Shown in pieces: positions 1-8,955 of a DNA stretch of 64,000 nt. The stretch is from Salinibacterium sp. NG253 (lineage in GTDB: Bacteria > Actinomycetota > Actinomycetes > Actinomycetales > Microbacteriaceae): positions 1,550,378 through 1,614,377 of the forward strand of contig NZ_JADYWF010000001.1 in NCBI RefSeq assembly GCF_015864945.1. Direction: 5' to 3'. The notes under the pieces are model-generated. The model did not search any database. It worked only from the letters and a program-made list of their open reading frames with translations, and was not told where the DNA came from. Both the position numbers and the translations under genes were made by a program. Each line of letters begins with the position of its first letter. Position 1 is the first letter of the stretch.

Positions 1-69
1 AGCGCCCAAAAGTTGCTCACGCACTTCGGGGTCGACGTTGTCGTTGTGGGCCTGATCTGCTGCTGCCAT
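1..69 (-). CDS. N-terminus of an unidentified protein, cut by the left edge
   Basis: Reading leftward from an ATG at 69 gives 23 open codons to the window edge, beginning MAAADQAHND and rich in Asp, Asn and Gln. The gene would diverge from pgm, with 82 bases between the two starts. No clear Shine-Dalgarno sequence is visible upstream of the ATG. The fragment is too short to assign a family. Its orientation and clean start at a divergent promoter gap make it plausible, but it could be chance. Confidence 0.45.
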   Translation of the reverse strand, partial: MAAADQAHNDNVDPEVREQLLGA

Positions 70-120
70 ACAACGACTTTAGAGCGTACGGATGCTGCGT
101 GTTTGCCAGATGACGCGCCG

Positions 121-136
121 ACCCCCGCTCGGGGGT
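121..136. other. Perfect hairpin in the gap before pgm
   Basis: ACCCCC (121-126) and GGGGGT (131-136) form a perfect six-pair stem around a GCTC loop, 15 bases before the chosen pgm start. There is no T-run, so a classic terminator is unlikely. It could be part of the pgm leader or a protein-binding palindrome; the role is unknown. Confidence 0.4.
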
Positions 137-151
137 GCGAGACTAGATCGC

Positions 152-1786
152 ATGAACGATCGCGCAGGCACGACAGCCCAGGCATCCGACCTCATTGATG
201 TGACCGAGTTGGTGGCAGCGTATTACGCGCTGGTTCCGGATGTCTCGATCGCCGAGCAGCGCGTCGTGTTCGGCACGAGCGGCCATCGTGGCTCCGCGCT
301 CGACACCGCCTTCAACGAAGTGCACATCGCTGCCATCACGCAGGCGATCGTGGAATATCGTGCCAGCCAGGGCATCACGGGGCCGCTGTTTATTGGGCGG
401 GACACCCACGCACTCTCGCAGCCCGCCGAGACCACGGCGCTCGACGTGCTCGCCGCCAACGGTGTGCTCGCGCTAAAGGACGAGTTCGACGACTTCGTGC
501 CCACGCCTGCATTGAGCCACGCGATCATTGCGTACAACGCGGCCGGCCACGACGATGAGGCCGACGGCATCATCATCACTCCGAGCCACAACCCGCCCCG
601 CGATGGCGGCTTCAAGTACAACCCGCCCCACGGTGGCCCCGCCGACAGCGACGCGACCGGCTGGATCGCGGACCGCGCGAACGCAATCATCGCCGACGGC
701 AACACGGCCGTGAAACATGTGGGCGACGCCGGGGCTGAGAACACGGCAGCGGGCAGCTACGACTTCCGCGGGCGCTACGTTGACGATCTCGAGAACATCA
801 TCGACATCGATGCGATTCGCACAGCCGGCATCCGCATCGGGGCAGACCCGCTGGGTGGTGCGAGCGTCAACTATTGGAAGCTCATCGCGGAAAAGTACGA
901 CCTCAATCTCACGGTCGTGAACCCCGACGTTGACCCCACGTGGGCCTTCATGACGCTCGACTGGGACGGCAAGATTCGCATGGATCCGTCGTCGAAGTCG
1001 GCCATGGCCTCGGTCGTTGCTCGCCGTGACGAGTTCGACATCCTCACCGGCAACGACGCCGACGCTGACCGCCACGGGATCGTCACGCCCGACGGCGGCC
1101 TCATGAACCCCAACCACTATTTGGCCGTTGCCATCCAGTATCTCTACACGCACCGAGAGGGCTGGAACCCGGATGCCGCAGTCGGCAAGACCCTCGTCTC
1201 GAGTTCCATGATCGACCGGGTTGCTGCCGCCATGGGCCGCGACCTCATCGAGGTGCCGGTCGGCTTCAAGTGGTTTGTCCCGGGACTCGTCGATGGATCT
1301 GTCGCGTTCGGCGGCGAAGAGAGCGCTGGCGCGAGCTTCCTGCGCAAAGACGGCTCCGTCTGGACCACCGACAAAGACGGGATCTTGCTAGCCCTGCTGG
1401 CCGCCGAGATTCTGGCGGTCACCGGCAAGACGCCATCCGTTCTCTACGCCGAGCTAGTCGAAGAATTCGGCGACCCGGCCTACGAACGCGTGGATGCCGT
1501 GGCGACCAAAGAGCAGAAGGCCAAGCTGGGCAAGTTGAGTGGGGCTGCAATCACGGCCACCGAACTCGCGGGTGACCCGATCACGGCCACACTCTCGGAG
1601 GCTCCGGGTAATGGCGCCGCGATTGGCGGCGTGAAGGTGACGACGGAGTTTGCGTGGTTCGCCGCCCGCCCGAGCGGCACCGAAGACGTCTACAAAATCT
1701 ACGGCGAATCGTTCAAGGGCGCCGAGCACTTGCGTCTCGTGCAGGCGGAGGCAAAGGCGATCGTCGACGCTGCCCTGAACGGGTAG
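152..1786 (+). CDS. pgm: Phosphoglucomutase (alpha-D-glucose phosphate-specific)
   Basis: Interconverts glucose 1-phosphate and glucose 6-phosphate in the cytoplasm, linking glycogen and cell-wall sugar synthesis to glycolysis. With the ATG at 152 the product has 544 residues, close to the roughly 546 of E. coli Pgm. An upstream in-frame ATG at 92 would add 20 residues unlike the family. Visible motifs are the phosphoserine loop TPSHNPP (active Ser145), the metal-binding NDADADR loop, the sugar-binding GEESAG segment and the C-terminal phosphate-binding [10 protein letters not shown]. No strong ribosome-binding site precedes the ATG, so a leaderless mRNA is possible. The gene converges on the next one with a 21-base gap. 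The call is secure; only the exact start is uncertain. Confidence 0.95.
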   Translation: MNDRAGTTAQASDLIDVTELVAAYYALVPDVSIAEQRVVFGTSGHRGSALDTAFNEVHIAAITQAIVEYRASQGITGPLFIGRDTHALSQPAETTALDVLAANGVLALKDEFDDFVPTPALSHAIIAYNAAGHDDEADGIIITPSHNPPRDGGFKYNPPHGGPADSDATGWIADRANAIIADGNTAVKHVGDAGAENTAAGSYDFRGRYVDDLENIIDIDAIRTAGIRIGADPLGGASVNYWKLIAEKYDLNLTVVNPDVDPTWAFMTLDWDGKIRMDPSSKSAMASVVARRDEFDILTGNDADADRHGIVTPDGGLMNPNHYLAVAIQYLYTHREGWNPDAAVGKTLVSSSMIDRVAAAMGRDLIEVPVGFKWFVPGLVDGSVAFGGEESAGASFLRKDGSVWTTDKDGILLALLAAEILAVTGKTPSVLYAELVEEFGDPAYERVDAVATKEQKAKLGKLSGAAITATELAGDPITATLSEAPGNGAAIGGVKVTTEFAWFAARPSGTEDVYKIYGESFKGAEHLRLVQAEAKAIVDAALNG

Positions 1787-1807
1787 CGCTTCACGATTCG
1801 CCGCTCG

Positions 1808-2710
1808 TTACGGGATGCTCCAGAAGTGTCCGGTAGCGCCGGGGTGATCGACGGTGATGGTTTCGTCGAGGTCGCGGTAGTTGGTGTCGAGGTTGTGTCC
1901 GACCATCTTGATGACGATCTCGCCGTCGACGGTCTCCACTGAGGAGACGACCTGAATGTGGTCGAGGAAGTCGTTGTCGTTCCAGTCGAAGACAACGAGG
2001 TCGCCGACCTTCACTTGGTCGCGCTCGTCGAAGCTCAACTGGGTTGCCCCGAGCTCGGGGTTGGAGATCAACCAGTTCTCCATGGTGGGCACATAACCCC
2101 AGGCTCCGCTCCAGTCGGCAGCGGCGTCGTAGTTGAACCAGTCAGCCGTCATGGTCCACCCGCGCATCAGCAAGGATTGGCTCGCAAAGTTGGCGCAGTC
2201 ACCACCGACCGAGTTGAGGTCGCCGTATTCGTCGACGTTGTAATCTTCCCAGTGCTCCATCAAGTACTGCATCTGGTTGTCGACCGGGGTGGATGCTTCG
2301 TACGTGTAATCGAGAGCGGCTTCGGCCGGCACCGGCTCAGCATCAGCCACGACTTCGATGGCTACCGTTGAGGGCTGAAAGTCGACAGCCGAGGGCACTG
2401 TCGCGGTGAGAGTTCCGCTGTCGGTGACCACGACGTCGGTGGCGGCGACTCCGCCAAAGGTAACGTCGGTGACATCGTCGAGAGCTGCCCCCGTGATGGT
2501 GATCGATTCCCCACCAACGAGAGTGCCGGTAGTGGCACTGACCGCGTGAACCTCGGGGGTTTCTGCGACGGCGGCAGCGACATCCTCAGCGGCCGACGAA
2601 GCTGTTTCGGTTACCGGGGAGGCCATGATGACGAACGCGGTGATGGCGGCGACAACGCCGAGCGCTGCTGCGCCGACGCCGATACGGCGCACGAGATAGG
2701 GGGAAGACAC
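1808..2710 (-). CDS. Secreted or membrane-anchored TIG-domain protein with putative amidase (Amidase_6) domain
   Basis: The 300-residue product has a basic start and a hydrophobic segment (about 8-30) acting as signal or membrane anchor. An IPT/TIG-like beta domain follows (about 53-108, with GGESITITG). The C-terminal domain (about 140-300) resembles the putative amidase family: GGDCANFASQ places a candidate catalytic Cys at 172, followed by GDLVVFDWN, a DHIQVV histidine and a late GHNLDTNYRD stretch. Such proteins are extracellular and probably cleave amide bonds in cell-wall or peptide substrates; the substrate is unknown. The start is GTG at 2710 with a weak ribosome-binding site. It lies downstream of the EamA gene on the same strand with a 104-base gap, so it may have its own promoter. 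Confidence 0.8.
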   Translation of the reverse strand: MSSPYLVRRIGVGAAALGVVAAITAFVIMASPVTETASSAAEDVAAAVAETPEVHAVSATTGTLVGGESITITGAALDDVTDVTFGGVAATDVVVTDSGTLTATVPSAVDFQPSTVAIEVVADAEPVPAEAALDYTYEASTPVDNQMQYLMEHWEDYNVDEYGDLNSVGGDCANFASQSLLMRGWTMTADWFNYDAAADWSGAWGYVPTMENWLISNPELGATQLSFDERDQVKVGDLVVFDWNDNDFLDHIQVVSSVETVDGEIVIKMVGHNLDTNYRDLDETITVDHPGATGHFWSIP

Positions 2711-2814
2711 CGCTCAAGTGTCACAGGCCCCGTAGTCACGCTCCGACCGAAACAGCCCTTGCCTACCGGATTCATAGGAAAGCTTTATGCGCGGCCGCCC
2801 GCCTTCCCCACGCT

Positions 2815-3768
2815 CTATGCCGCGCGACCTCGCGTCCCGGGCAGCGCGATCCGGCCTTGCGCCAGTAGCACTCCCAGAATCACGAGCACGGCGCCGACGG
2901 GCTCATGCCACGACATGGTTTCTTTGAGGATGACGAAGCCGAGGATGACGCCGATCACGGGCGTGATGTAGGTGACGGTCGAGGTGCGGGTTGGCCCCCA
3001 TTCGGCGAGCACCCGGTAGTTCCAGACGTAGGCCATGCCGGTGCCGAGCACCCCGAGCGCGAGGAGGCTGGCCACCACGGGGAGGGTGAGGTTCACCGGG
3101 CCGGTTGCGACGAGCGGTGTCAGCAGTAGGTAGATGAGGGCGGCAATGCCGATATTCATGGTTGCGGAGGTGACGCCGGGCACCTTGTAGGGCGCCACGA
3201 ATTTGCGCTGGTAACTCATCGCGGCGCCGTAGCAGAGTGCTGCGCCGAGACACGCGAGTTGACCCAACAGGCTGCCGCTGATGTCGCCGGCTTGCCACGG
3301 CGCGATGATCACGAGCACCCCAAAGATGCCGAGGGTAACGCCCGCAATCTGCGAGCGCGACAGCTTCTCGACCCGAAACACGAGGGTCGCAAAGATTGCC
3401 GTCATGATGGGCGTAGTCGCGTTGTAAATGCTCGCGAGGCCCGAGCTCACGTACTGCTCAGCCCACGCGAACAGCAGGTACGGAAACACGGCGAAGAGGA
3501 ACGCGAGCACCGCGAAGTGCGCCCACACGATGGGCTTGCGCGGGAGCTTGCGACGGCTGACCGCGAACACCACGACAAGCGCGAGAGCGCCGAGCACTGC
3601 CCGGCTCCAGGCGACCTGCCCGAAGCTCACGCCATCCAAAGCCACTTTCATGAAGAGAAAGCTAGAGCCCCAGACCAGTCCGGCTGCGGCAAACCGCAAC
3701 CAAGTTCCGAGCGGGGATGCTGTGTCATGCTTTTCGACCCGGCCAGCGGCAGCGACGGGGGCGCTCAC
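2815..3768 (-). CDS. EamA/DMT-family transporter
   Basis: A 317-residue integral membrane protein of the drug/metabolite transporter superfamily, with two homologous EamA halves and about ten hydrophobic segments. The first half begins around LVWGSSFLFMKVAL and the second around GAALCYGAAMSYQ. Members export small metabolites such as amino acids; the substrate cannot be read from sequence. The open frame extends to 4044, but that upstream part only shadows the acetyltransferase gene. The GTG at 3768 is chosen because it overlaps the acetyltransferase stop in a GTGA junction, a typical translational coupling. The two genes therefore probably form an operon. Confidence 0.85.
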   Translation of the reverse strand: MSAPVAAAGRVEKHDTASPLGTWLRFAAAGLVWGSSFLFMKVALDGVSFGQVAWSRAVLGALALVVVFAVSRRKLPRKPIVWAHFAVLAFLFAVFPYLLFAWAEQYVSSGLASIYNATTPIMTAIFATLVFRVEKLSRSQIAGVTLGIFGVLVIIAPWQAGDISGSLLGQLACLGAALCYGAAMSYQRKFVAPYKVPGVTSATMNIGIAALIYLLLTPLVATGPVNLTLPVVASLLALGVLGTGMAYVWNYRVLAEWGPTRTSTVTYITPVIGVILGFVILKETMSWHEPVGAVLVILGVLLAQGRIALPGTRGRAA

Positions 3769-4403
3769 GCGCGCGGCTCCTGCTCGAGACGGGCGAGCAG
3801 TCCGGCCTTCACGCCCGGCCAGTCGGAGTCGATCACGGAGTACACGGCGGTGTCGCGCCATGAGCCGTCGGCCCGGAGCAGGTGTTGGCGCTGGATGCCC
3901 TCGAAGGTGGCGCCGAGTTTGAGAATGGCGGCGCGGGAACGCTCGTTGATCGAGTCCGCTTGGAGCCGTACGCGGTTGTAGCCGCTGTCGAAGGAGAAGC
4001 CGAGGAGTAGGAGTTTCGTTTCGGGGTTCACGGCGGTGCCCCACACGCTCGGCGCGTAGGCGGTCCAGCCAAGGTGAGCGTTGGAATTCTTCTCGTCGAG
4101 GTCACCGAGGGTGCTCACGCCGACAAGACGTCCGGCGTCGGGGCCGCCTTCGACACCAGCCGCAGAGTTCAAGCGCACCGCGAACGGCAGCCGGTCGGCG
4201 TAACCAAGGTAGCCAGCGCGCATCCAGTCAATGAAAGATGCTTCGTCGGCGGGCAGCCCGGCAGGGCCGCCACCGTAGCCTCCGGCGAACACTTCTGGAA
4301 CTCCGAGGGCGGGCCAGAGCTCAGCGAGGTGCTCTTCGGTCAGGGGTTCAACGGAGACGAAGGTTCCCTGAAGGATGCGGGGCTGCGGGCGCGTTGCGGT
4401 CAC
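3765..4403 (-). CDS. GNAT-family N-acetyltransferase (RimJ/RimL-like)
   Basis: The 212-residue product has the Acetyltransf_3 layout. There is a strand-rich N-terminus (VSVEPLTEEHLAELWPAL), a central DEKNSNAHLGWTAY segment, then the acetyl-CoA region and an NRVRLQADSINERSRAAI stretch typical of the RimJ/RimL subgroup. It transfers an acetyl group from acetyl-CoA to an amine, possibly a protein N-terminus or a small molecule. The stop overlaps the GTG of the downstream exporter, so acetylation and export of one compound is an attractive but unproven idea. The N-terminal ATG fits the family start. Confidence 0.85.
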   Translation of the reverse strand: MTATRPQPRILQGTFVSVEPLTEEHLAELWPALGVPEVFAGGYGGGPAGLPADEASFIDWMRAGYLGYADRLPFAVRLNSAAGVEGGPDAGRLVGVSTLGDLDEKNSNAHLGWTAYAPSVWGTAVNPETKLLLLGFSFDSGYNRVRLQADSINERSRAAILKLGATFEGIQRQHLLRADGSWRDTAVYSVIDSDWPGVKAGLLARLEQEPRA

Positions 4404-4538
4404 TCACAAATACTCCCACCCTGCGGAGTCCCCACACCCGCGCTTTTCGGACTTTCACCCACCGATTACGGCCGTTCAGTCCAGCAATCCCCGATTGGCT
4501 CCCCATCGGCACGTCATACGCTCCGCCCGCCCACGCAG

Positions 4539-4576
4539 AAGCGGCACGCCCCGGATCTCTCCGGTGCGTGCCGCTT
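4539..4576 (-). terminator. Likely terminator downstream of purA
   Basis: A long inverted repeat: AAGCGGCACG (4539-4548) pairs with CGTGCCGCTT (4567-4576), and the stem continues through an inner CCGG/CCGG around a six-base loop with one mismatch. It begins 24 bases beyond the purA stop. It has no U-tract, as in many actinobacterial stem-loop terminators. It may act on both strands. Confidence 0.6.
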
Positions 4577-4599
4577 GAGTGCGAACTAGGTGTCGAGGC

Positions 4600-5886
4600 T
4601 TAGTCGACGAGGTCGTGACGAACGATGATTTCGTCGCGGCCAGGGCCGACGCCGATCGCTGACATGCGGGCGCCGCTCATTGCTTCAATGGCGAGCACGT
4701 AGTCTTGCGCGTTCTTGGGGAGGTCTTCGAAAGTGCGAGCGCCGGTGATGTCTTCGTCCCAGCCGGGGAACTCTTCGTAGATCGGCACCGAGTGGTGGAA
4801 GTCGGACTGAGAGACCGGCATCTCGTCGAAGCGCACACCGTCAACGTCATACGCGACGCAGACGGGAATCGTTTTGAGGCCGGTGAGCACGTCGAGCTTG
4901 GTGAGCACGAAGTCGGTGACGCCGTTGACGCGCGCCGTGTAGCGGGCGATGGGGGCGTCGTACCAACCACAGCGACGCGGGCGCCCGGTGGTGGTTCCGA
5001 ACTCGAAACCGTTGGCGCGCAAGAACTCGCCAGACTCATCGTGCAGTTCGGTCGGGAACGGGCCAGCGCCCACACGTGTTGTGTAGGCCTTGACGATTCC
5101 GATGATGCGCTCGAGGCGGTTGGGAGCAACGCCCGAACCGGTAGCCGCGCCACCGGAGGTGGAGTTGGAGGACGTGACGAACGGGTACGTGCCGTGGTCA
5201 ACATCCAGCATCGTGGCCTGGCCGCCCTCGAAGAGCACAATCTCGCCATCGTCGAGTGCCTTGTTCAGCAGCAAGCCGGTGTCGGCGACCATGGGGCGCA
5301 GGCGGTCGGCATAGCTGAGCAGTTCGGTGACGATCTCTTCAACCTCGATTGCACGACGGTTGTAGACCTTCACGAGCAGGTGGTTCTTTTGGTCGAGAGC
5401 GCCCTCAACCTTTTGACGAAGAATGTTCTCGTCAAAAAGGTCTTGAATCCGGATGCCGACACGGTTGATCTTGTCGGCATACGCCGGACCAATTCCGCGA
5501 CCGGTCGTACCGATCTGGCGCTTGCCGAGGAAGCGTTCCGTCACCTTGTCGAGGGTGCGGTGGTAGTTGGTGATGACGTGCGCGTTGGCACTCACCAGCA
5601 GCTTGGAGACGTCGACGCCACGGGCGATCAGAGCATCCAGTTCTTCAAAAAGAACTTCGACGTCGATGACGACACCGTTGGAGATGATCGGGGTGACACC
5701 TTCGGTGAGGATGCCAGACGGCAGAAGGTGAAGCGCGTACTTTTCGTCGCCGATAACGACCGTGTGTCCGGCGTTGTTGCCGCCGTTGAATTTGACGACA
5801 TAGTCGATGCGGCTACCGAGGAGGTCGGTTGCTTTTCCCTTGCCCTCGTCGCCCCATTGGGCGCCGATGATGACGATTGCTGGCAT
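4600..5886 (-). CDS. purA: Adenylosuccinate synthetase
   Basis: Catalyses GTP-dependent ligation of IMP and aspartate to adenylosuccinate, the first committed step to AMP. The start ATG at 5886 gives 428 residues (E. coli 432) with a good GAAGGGA ribosome-binding site; the open frame further upstream is not family sequence. Diagnostic motifs are the N-terminal GDEGKGK GTP loop (residues 12-18), [19 protein letters not shown] and the late [12 protein letters not shown] signature. It is transcribed divergently from the M4 protease across a 159-base gap. A candidate -10 element TAGACT (minus strand, 5931-5926) lies about 40 bases upstream of the start. Confidence 0.97.
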   Translation of the reverse strand: MPAIVIIGAQWGDEGKGKATDLLGSRIDYVVKFNGGNNAGHTVVIGDEKYALHLLPSGILTEGVTPIISNGVVIDVEVLFEELDALIARGVDVSKLLVSANAHVITNYHRTLDKVTERFLGKRQIGTTGRGIGPAYADKINRVGIRIQDLFDENILRQKVEGALDQKNHLLVKVYNRRAIEVEEIVTELLSYADRLRPMVADTGLLLNKALDDGEIVLFEGGQATMLDVDHGTYPFVTSSNSTSGGAATGSGVAPNRLERIIGIVKAYTTRVGAGPFPTELHDESGEFLRANGFEFGTTTGRPRRCGWYDAPIARYTARVNGVTDFVLTKLDVLTGLKTIPVCVAYDVDGVRFDEMPVSQSDFHHSVPIYEEFPGWDEDITGARTFEDLPKNAQDYVLAIEAMSGARMSAIGVGPGRDEIIVRHDLVD

Positions 5887-6045
5887 GGTGGATCCCTTCG
5901 AAGAAGTGGGGGGATTACACCTCAGTCTACCCGAGAGCAGTCTTGTGCTTGTCGTAGCGATTTCTTGCGTGGCGGCGTAGCTGGGGACTCCGTGAGAATC
6001 GTGAGTGTTCATCGCCAGCGTCGGTGGTCCGTGTCAGCATGAAGC

Positions 6046-7158
6046 ATGTTCCGGATGCCACTGAACCACGTTTCCCCCGCTGACTCGCCTCGCGCCCTGT
6101 GCGCGATCGTTCCCCCGTTTTTGCTGTCGCGAATCGCGACGCTCGACGACCCCCGCTTTGAGCGAGCAGCGCAGGCTGCGAAGCGCTCCCTCACCGACAT
6201 CGGTCACGATCACCTCGATCATGGGCGTCACGAGCACAAGCTCCCACCGCGGTCGCTGCGCCCCGACGAGCCAGCAGAGCGCGGCGTTGTGAGCCGAGCC
6301 ATTTCCGACGCCGAGACCGGGGAGACTCTGCCCGGCATCCTCGTGCGCTCAGAAGGAGAGCCCGAGACAGGCGACGCTTCGGTGACGGAGGCTTATGACG
6401 GCCTCGGCCACACCTTCGCGTTGTTCTGGGAGGTGTTTGAGCGTGACTCGATCGACGATCGTTCGTCGCCCCTCGAAGCGACCGTGCACTTCGGCACGCT
6501 CTACGACAATGCCTTTTGGGATGGCAGCCGCATGGTCTTCGGCGATGGTGACGGTGAAATTTTCACCGGCTTCACTCGCTCGCTCAGTGTCATCGGCCAC
6601 GAGCTCGCCCACGGAGTCACCGAGTTCACCGCGGGCCTTGTGTACCGCGGTCAGAGCGGCGCCCTCAACGAGCACGTCTCCGACGTGTTTGGGGCACTCG
6701 TCGAGCAGCACGCCTGGCGCCAGACCGCGGCCGAAGCATCGTGGTTAGTCGGCGAAGGCATCTTCACCGATGAGGTCGAAGGCAACGCGCTGCGCTCGCT
6801 CAAGGCGCCCGGCACCGCCTACGACGACGATGTGCTTGGCAAAGACCCGCAGCCCGCTCACTGGGACGACTTCATCGTCACGCAATCCGATAACGGTGGT
6901 GTGCACCTCAACTCGGGCATTCCCAACCGCGCCTTCTGGAGCACCGCCGACGCCCTCGGCGGCTTCGCGTGGGAGCGTGCCGGTCAGATTTGGTTTGACA
7001 CCCTCACCAACGGCTCGCTCACACCCCGCAGCGAGTTCTCTGAGTTCGCTGCCGCAACCATCGCGGCTGCGGTTGCTCGCTTCGGAGACGGCTCCACCGA
7101 ACAGCGCGCGGTCGAAGCCGGCTGGGCATTGGTCGGAGTTACACCGACCGCCGCCTGA
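6046..7158 (+). CDS. M4-family (protealysin-like) zinc metalloprotease
   Basis: A thermolysin-family protease of 370 residues. The zinc site HELAH is at 185-189 (catalytic Glu186), and the third ligand Glu209 lies in NEHVSD. Later NSGIPNRAFW and the C-terminal helical domain match family M4. There is no signal peptide. The short N-terminal region carries CAIVPPFLL, matching the PPL-type propeptide of protealysin-like precursors, which are made without a classical leader. A second ATG at 6055 is an alternative start. The next gene on the same strand encodes an emfourin-like protein, the known inhibitor of protealysins, which supports this subtype. It may cleave intracellular or released proteins. 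Confidence 0.9.
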   Translation: MFRMPLNHVSPADSPRALCAIVPPFLLSRIATLDDPRFERAAQAAKRSLTDIGHDHLDHGRHEHKLPPRSLRPDEPAERGVVSRAISDAETGETLPGILVRSEGEPETGDASVTEAYDGLGHTFALFWEVFERDSIDDRSSPLEATVHFGTLYDNAFWDGSRMVFGDGDGEIFTGFTRSLSVIGHELAHGVTEFTAGLVYRGQSGALNEHVSDVFGALVEQHAWRQTAAEASWLVGEGIFTDEVEGNALRSLKAPGTAYDDDVLGKDPQPAHWDDFIVTQSDNGGVHLNSGIPNRAFWSTADALGGFAWERAGQIWFDTLTNGSLTPRSEFSEFAAATIAAAVARFGDGSTEQRAVEAGWALVGVTPTAA

Positions 7159-7199
7159 CACCCCAGCGTTGAGCGCTCACGGGTTCGCACTGACACGGG

Positions 7200-7214
7200 C
7201 GGGAAGCATTCCCG
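7200..7214 (+). terminator. Short hairpin between protease and inhibitor genes
   Basis: CGGGAA (7200-7205) and TTCCCG (7209-7214) form a perfect six-pair stem with a three-base loop, followed by TTCTCT. It lies 42 bases after the protease stop and could partly terminate or attenuate transcription before the inhibitor gene. The stem is short, so this is tentative. Confidence 0.35.
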
Positions 7215-7269
7215 TTCTCTGAGCGCCCGCACCCTGTTCGCCTGCACGCTGACCGGATAGCATGCACGT

Positions 7270-7674
7270 GTGAAGGTACAGGTGTTGCGAAGCGGTGGCC
7301 TCCTCGGTCGAAGCGTGGAGTGGGATGTCGTTGTCGACGAGCAACCCGACCCCGAGCGGTGGTACGTGCTCATCTCCGAATGCCCCTGGCACGAGCATCC
7401 GGTCGAAAACACGATGCCCGATCGCTACACCTACGAAATTCACTGCGAACCGCACGAAGCGGTCATCCCCGAGCAGCAGCTCGTTGGCCCCTGGCGTGAA
7501 CTCGTTGATCGCGTGCGCGACGCGTCACAGCCGTCACGTCCTGCGCCCGAGCCGCAGCCCGCGCGACAGTCAGCCCCGACGCCCCGATCACATCCCAAAG
7601 CAGAATGCGAAACCAAAGCCGCACCCACCGGAGAGTCAGAACGACTCCCCGACGAGCTCGACGACGAGCGCTAA
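7270..7674 (+). CDS. Emfourin-like protealysin inhibitor
   Basis: A 134-residue cytoplasmic protein. Its N-terminal about 90 residues (VLRSGGLLGRSVEWDVVVDE, then YTYEIHCEP) resemble emfourin, the small protein that inhibits protealysin-type M4 proteases and is usually encoded beside them. The last 40-odd residues are rich in Pro, Glu, Asp and Lys and look disordered; they exceed the usual inhibitor length. The start is GTG at 7270. A TANNNT-like element TAGCAT (7257-7262) ends seven bases upstream, so the gene may have its own promoter and a leaderless mRNA. The pairing suggests control of the upstream protease; direct inhibition is inferred. Confidence 0.75.
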   Translation: MKVQVLRSGGLLGRSVEWDVVVDEQPDPERWYVLISECPWHEHPVENTMPDRYTYEIHCEPHEAVIPEQQLVGPWRELVDRVRDASQPSRPAPEPQPARQSAPTPRSHPKAECETKAAPTGESERLPDELDDER

Positions 7675-7701
7675 GCCCCACGGCCTCCGGCGCGGTTAGC
7701 G

Positions 7702-8949
7702 CTAGCGCAGCGGGTCGAAGGCAGTGAGCAGCGGGTGCTTCTCTCCACCGGTGATCGAGTCGGCGAGAATCCGCCCCGTCAATGGACCGAGGGTGACGCC
7801 CCACATTCCGTGACCGCCGGCGACGTGAACGCGCGGCGAGCGCGTGCCGCCGACAAGCGGCAGGCCGTCGGGAGTGCAGGGGCGCGAGCCGACCCACTCT
7901 TCTTCACGAGCATCCCAGTCGACGCCATCGAACATGGGGCTGGCCGCGTTGACGATGGTTTGGATGCGGCGAGAATCGGCGGGCGCATCGACCGACCGAA
8001 ATTCCATCATGCCTCCCACGCGCAGCCGGTCGCCCAGGGGCGTGCAGGCTACGCGCTGAGCGGGCAGGTAGATCGGGTGCGTGGGAATCACGGGTGGCTT
8101 CACACTGAAGCTGTAGCCGCGGCCCGACTGCACGACTTGGCGCACACCGAACTGACGGGCGAGGTCCCCGAGCCACGTTCCGGTAGCAATAACGACTTCG
8201 TTGCTGAGCACCGCGTTCTGGCCTTCGACGTCAACGGCGACACCGGCAGCACCGAGGTCGCGGATACCGGTCGCTTTCGCGCCTTCCACGATCGTGGCGC
8301 CGCGAGCGCGCACAGATGCCGCCAGTACTTGCATGAACGAGGGCGGGTTGATGAAGCGCTGGCCATCCACCCGCAGTCCATGAGTCACGAGCTTGGAGAC
8401 GCTCGGCTCGAACTCGCGCAGTTCGTCACCGGTGATCTTCTCAAAGCTCACGTGCCCGCCACCGGCGGCAACCTCATCGAACTCGTGGGTGATGACTTGG
8501 CGGTCGGATTCGTTAGTGAAAGCAGCCAGGAAGGGCTCGGCGTGCTTGAGCGCGGCGGAGACTCCCCCGTCTTCCATGCGGTCGAAGGATTCGAGGCTCC
8601 ACTTGTTAATCTCGGCGAACGTGACCATGTTGCGACGCCACATCTTGGGCGTCGAGTGACGAGCGAAGCCGGCGAGGAAGCGCAACAGCGTGGAGTTGGC
8701 GGCGACCGGAACGTACACGGGCGAGGTGGGGTCGATAACCGCTTTGATGCCGACCTTAAAAATCGAAGGCTCGGGCAGCGGAAGAGTCAGTGCGGGAGCA
8801 ACCCAGCCGGCGTTACCGAGCGACGCACCAGCGGCAACGCCCGTGCGGTCGAGAACGGTGACCTCAACGCCACGCTCCTGCAAGAACCAGGCCGTTGACA
8901 GCCCTACGATTCCGGCGCCAATAATGGTGACTTTCGCGGGCTGTGTCAT
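7702..8949 (-). CDS. FAD-dependent D-amino-acid dehydrogenase-like oxidoreductase
   Basis: A 415-residue flavoprotein of the DAO family. It has an N-terminal dinucleotide fold (GAGIVG, residues 11-16) followed by VTVLDRTGVAAGASLGNAG, the FAD-contact region of DadA-type enzymes. The C-terminal GTRSPRVHVAGGHGMWGVTL matches the family's second FAD contact. It likely deaminates D-amino acids to 2-oxo acids and passes electrons to the respiratory chain. Other DAO-family substrates, such as other secondary amines, cannot be excluded. It sits six bases downstream of the SpoU methyltransferase on the same strand, so the two are probably co-transcribed although functionally unrelated. Confidence 0.85.
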   Translation of the reverse strand: MTQPAKVTIIGAGIVGLSTAWFLQERGVEVTVLDRTGVAAGASLGNAGWVAPALTLPLPEPSIFKVGIKAVIDPTSPVYVPVAANSTLLRFLAGFARHSTPKMWRRNMVTFAEINKWSLESFDRMEDGGVSAALKHAEPFLAAFTNESDRQVITHEFDEVAAGGGHVSFEKITGDELREFEPSVSKLVTHGLRVDGQRFINPPSFMQVLAASVRARGATIVEGAKATGIRDLGAAGVAVDVEGQNAVLSNEVVIATGTWLGDLARQFGVRQVVQSGRGYSFSVKPPVIPTHPIYLPAQRVACTPLGDRLRVGGMMEFRSVDAPADSRRIQTIVNAASPMFDGVDWDAREEEWVGSRPCTPDGLPLVGGTRSPRVHVAGGHGMWGVTLGPLTGRILADSITGGEKHPLLTAFDPLR

Positions 8950-8955
8950 GGTTCC

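Noticed and set aside
3768-4044. N-terminal extension of the EamA transporter
   Set aside because: The extra residues are Arg/Pro-rich and come from the acetyltransferase gene read in another frame. The GTG at the GTGA junction is a better start.
4705-6042. 445-codon open frame antisense to purA
   Set aside because: Complete overlap with a clear purA and no family features.
7735-8898. 387-codon open frame antisense to the D-amino-acid dehydrogenase gene
   Set aside because: A shadow of the real gene, with no ribosome-binding site or motif.
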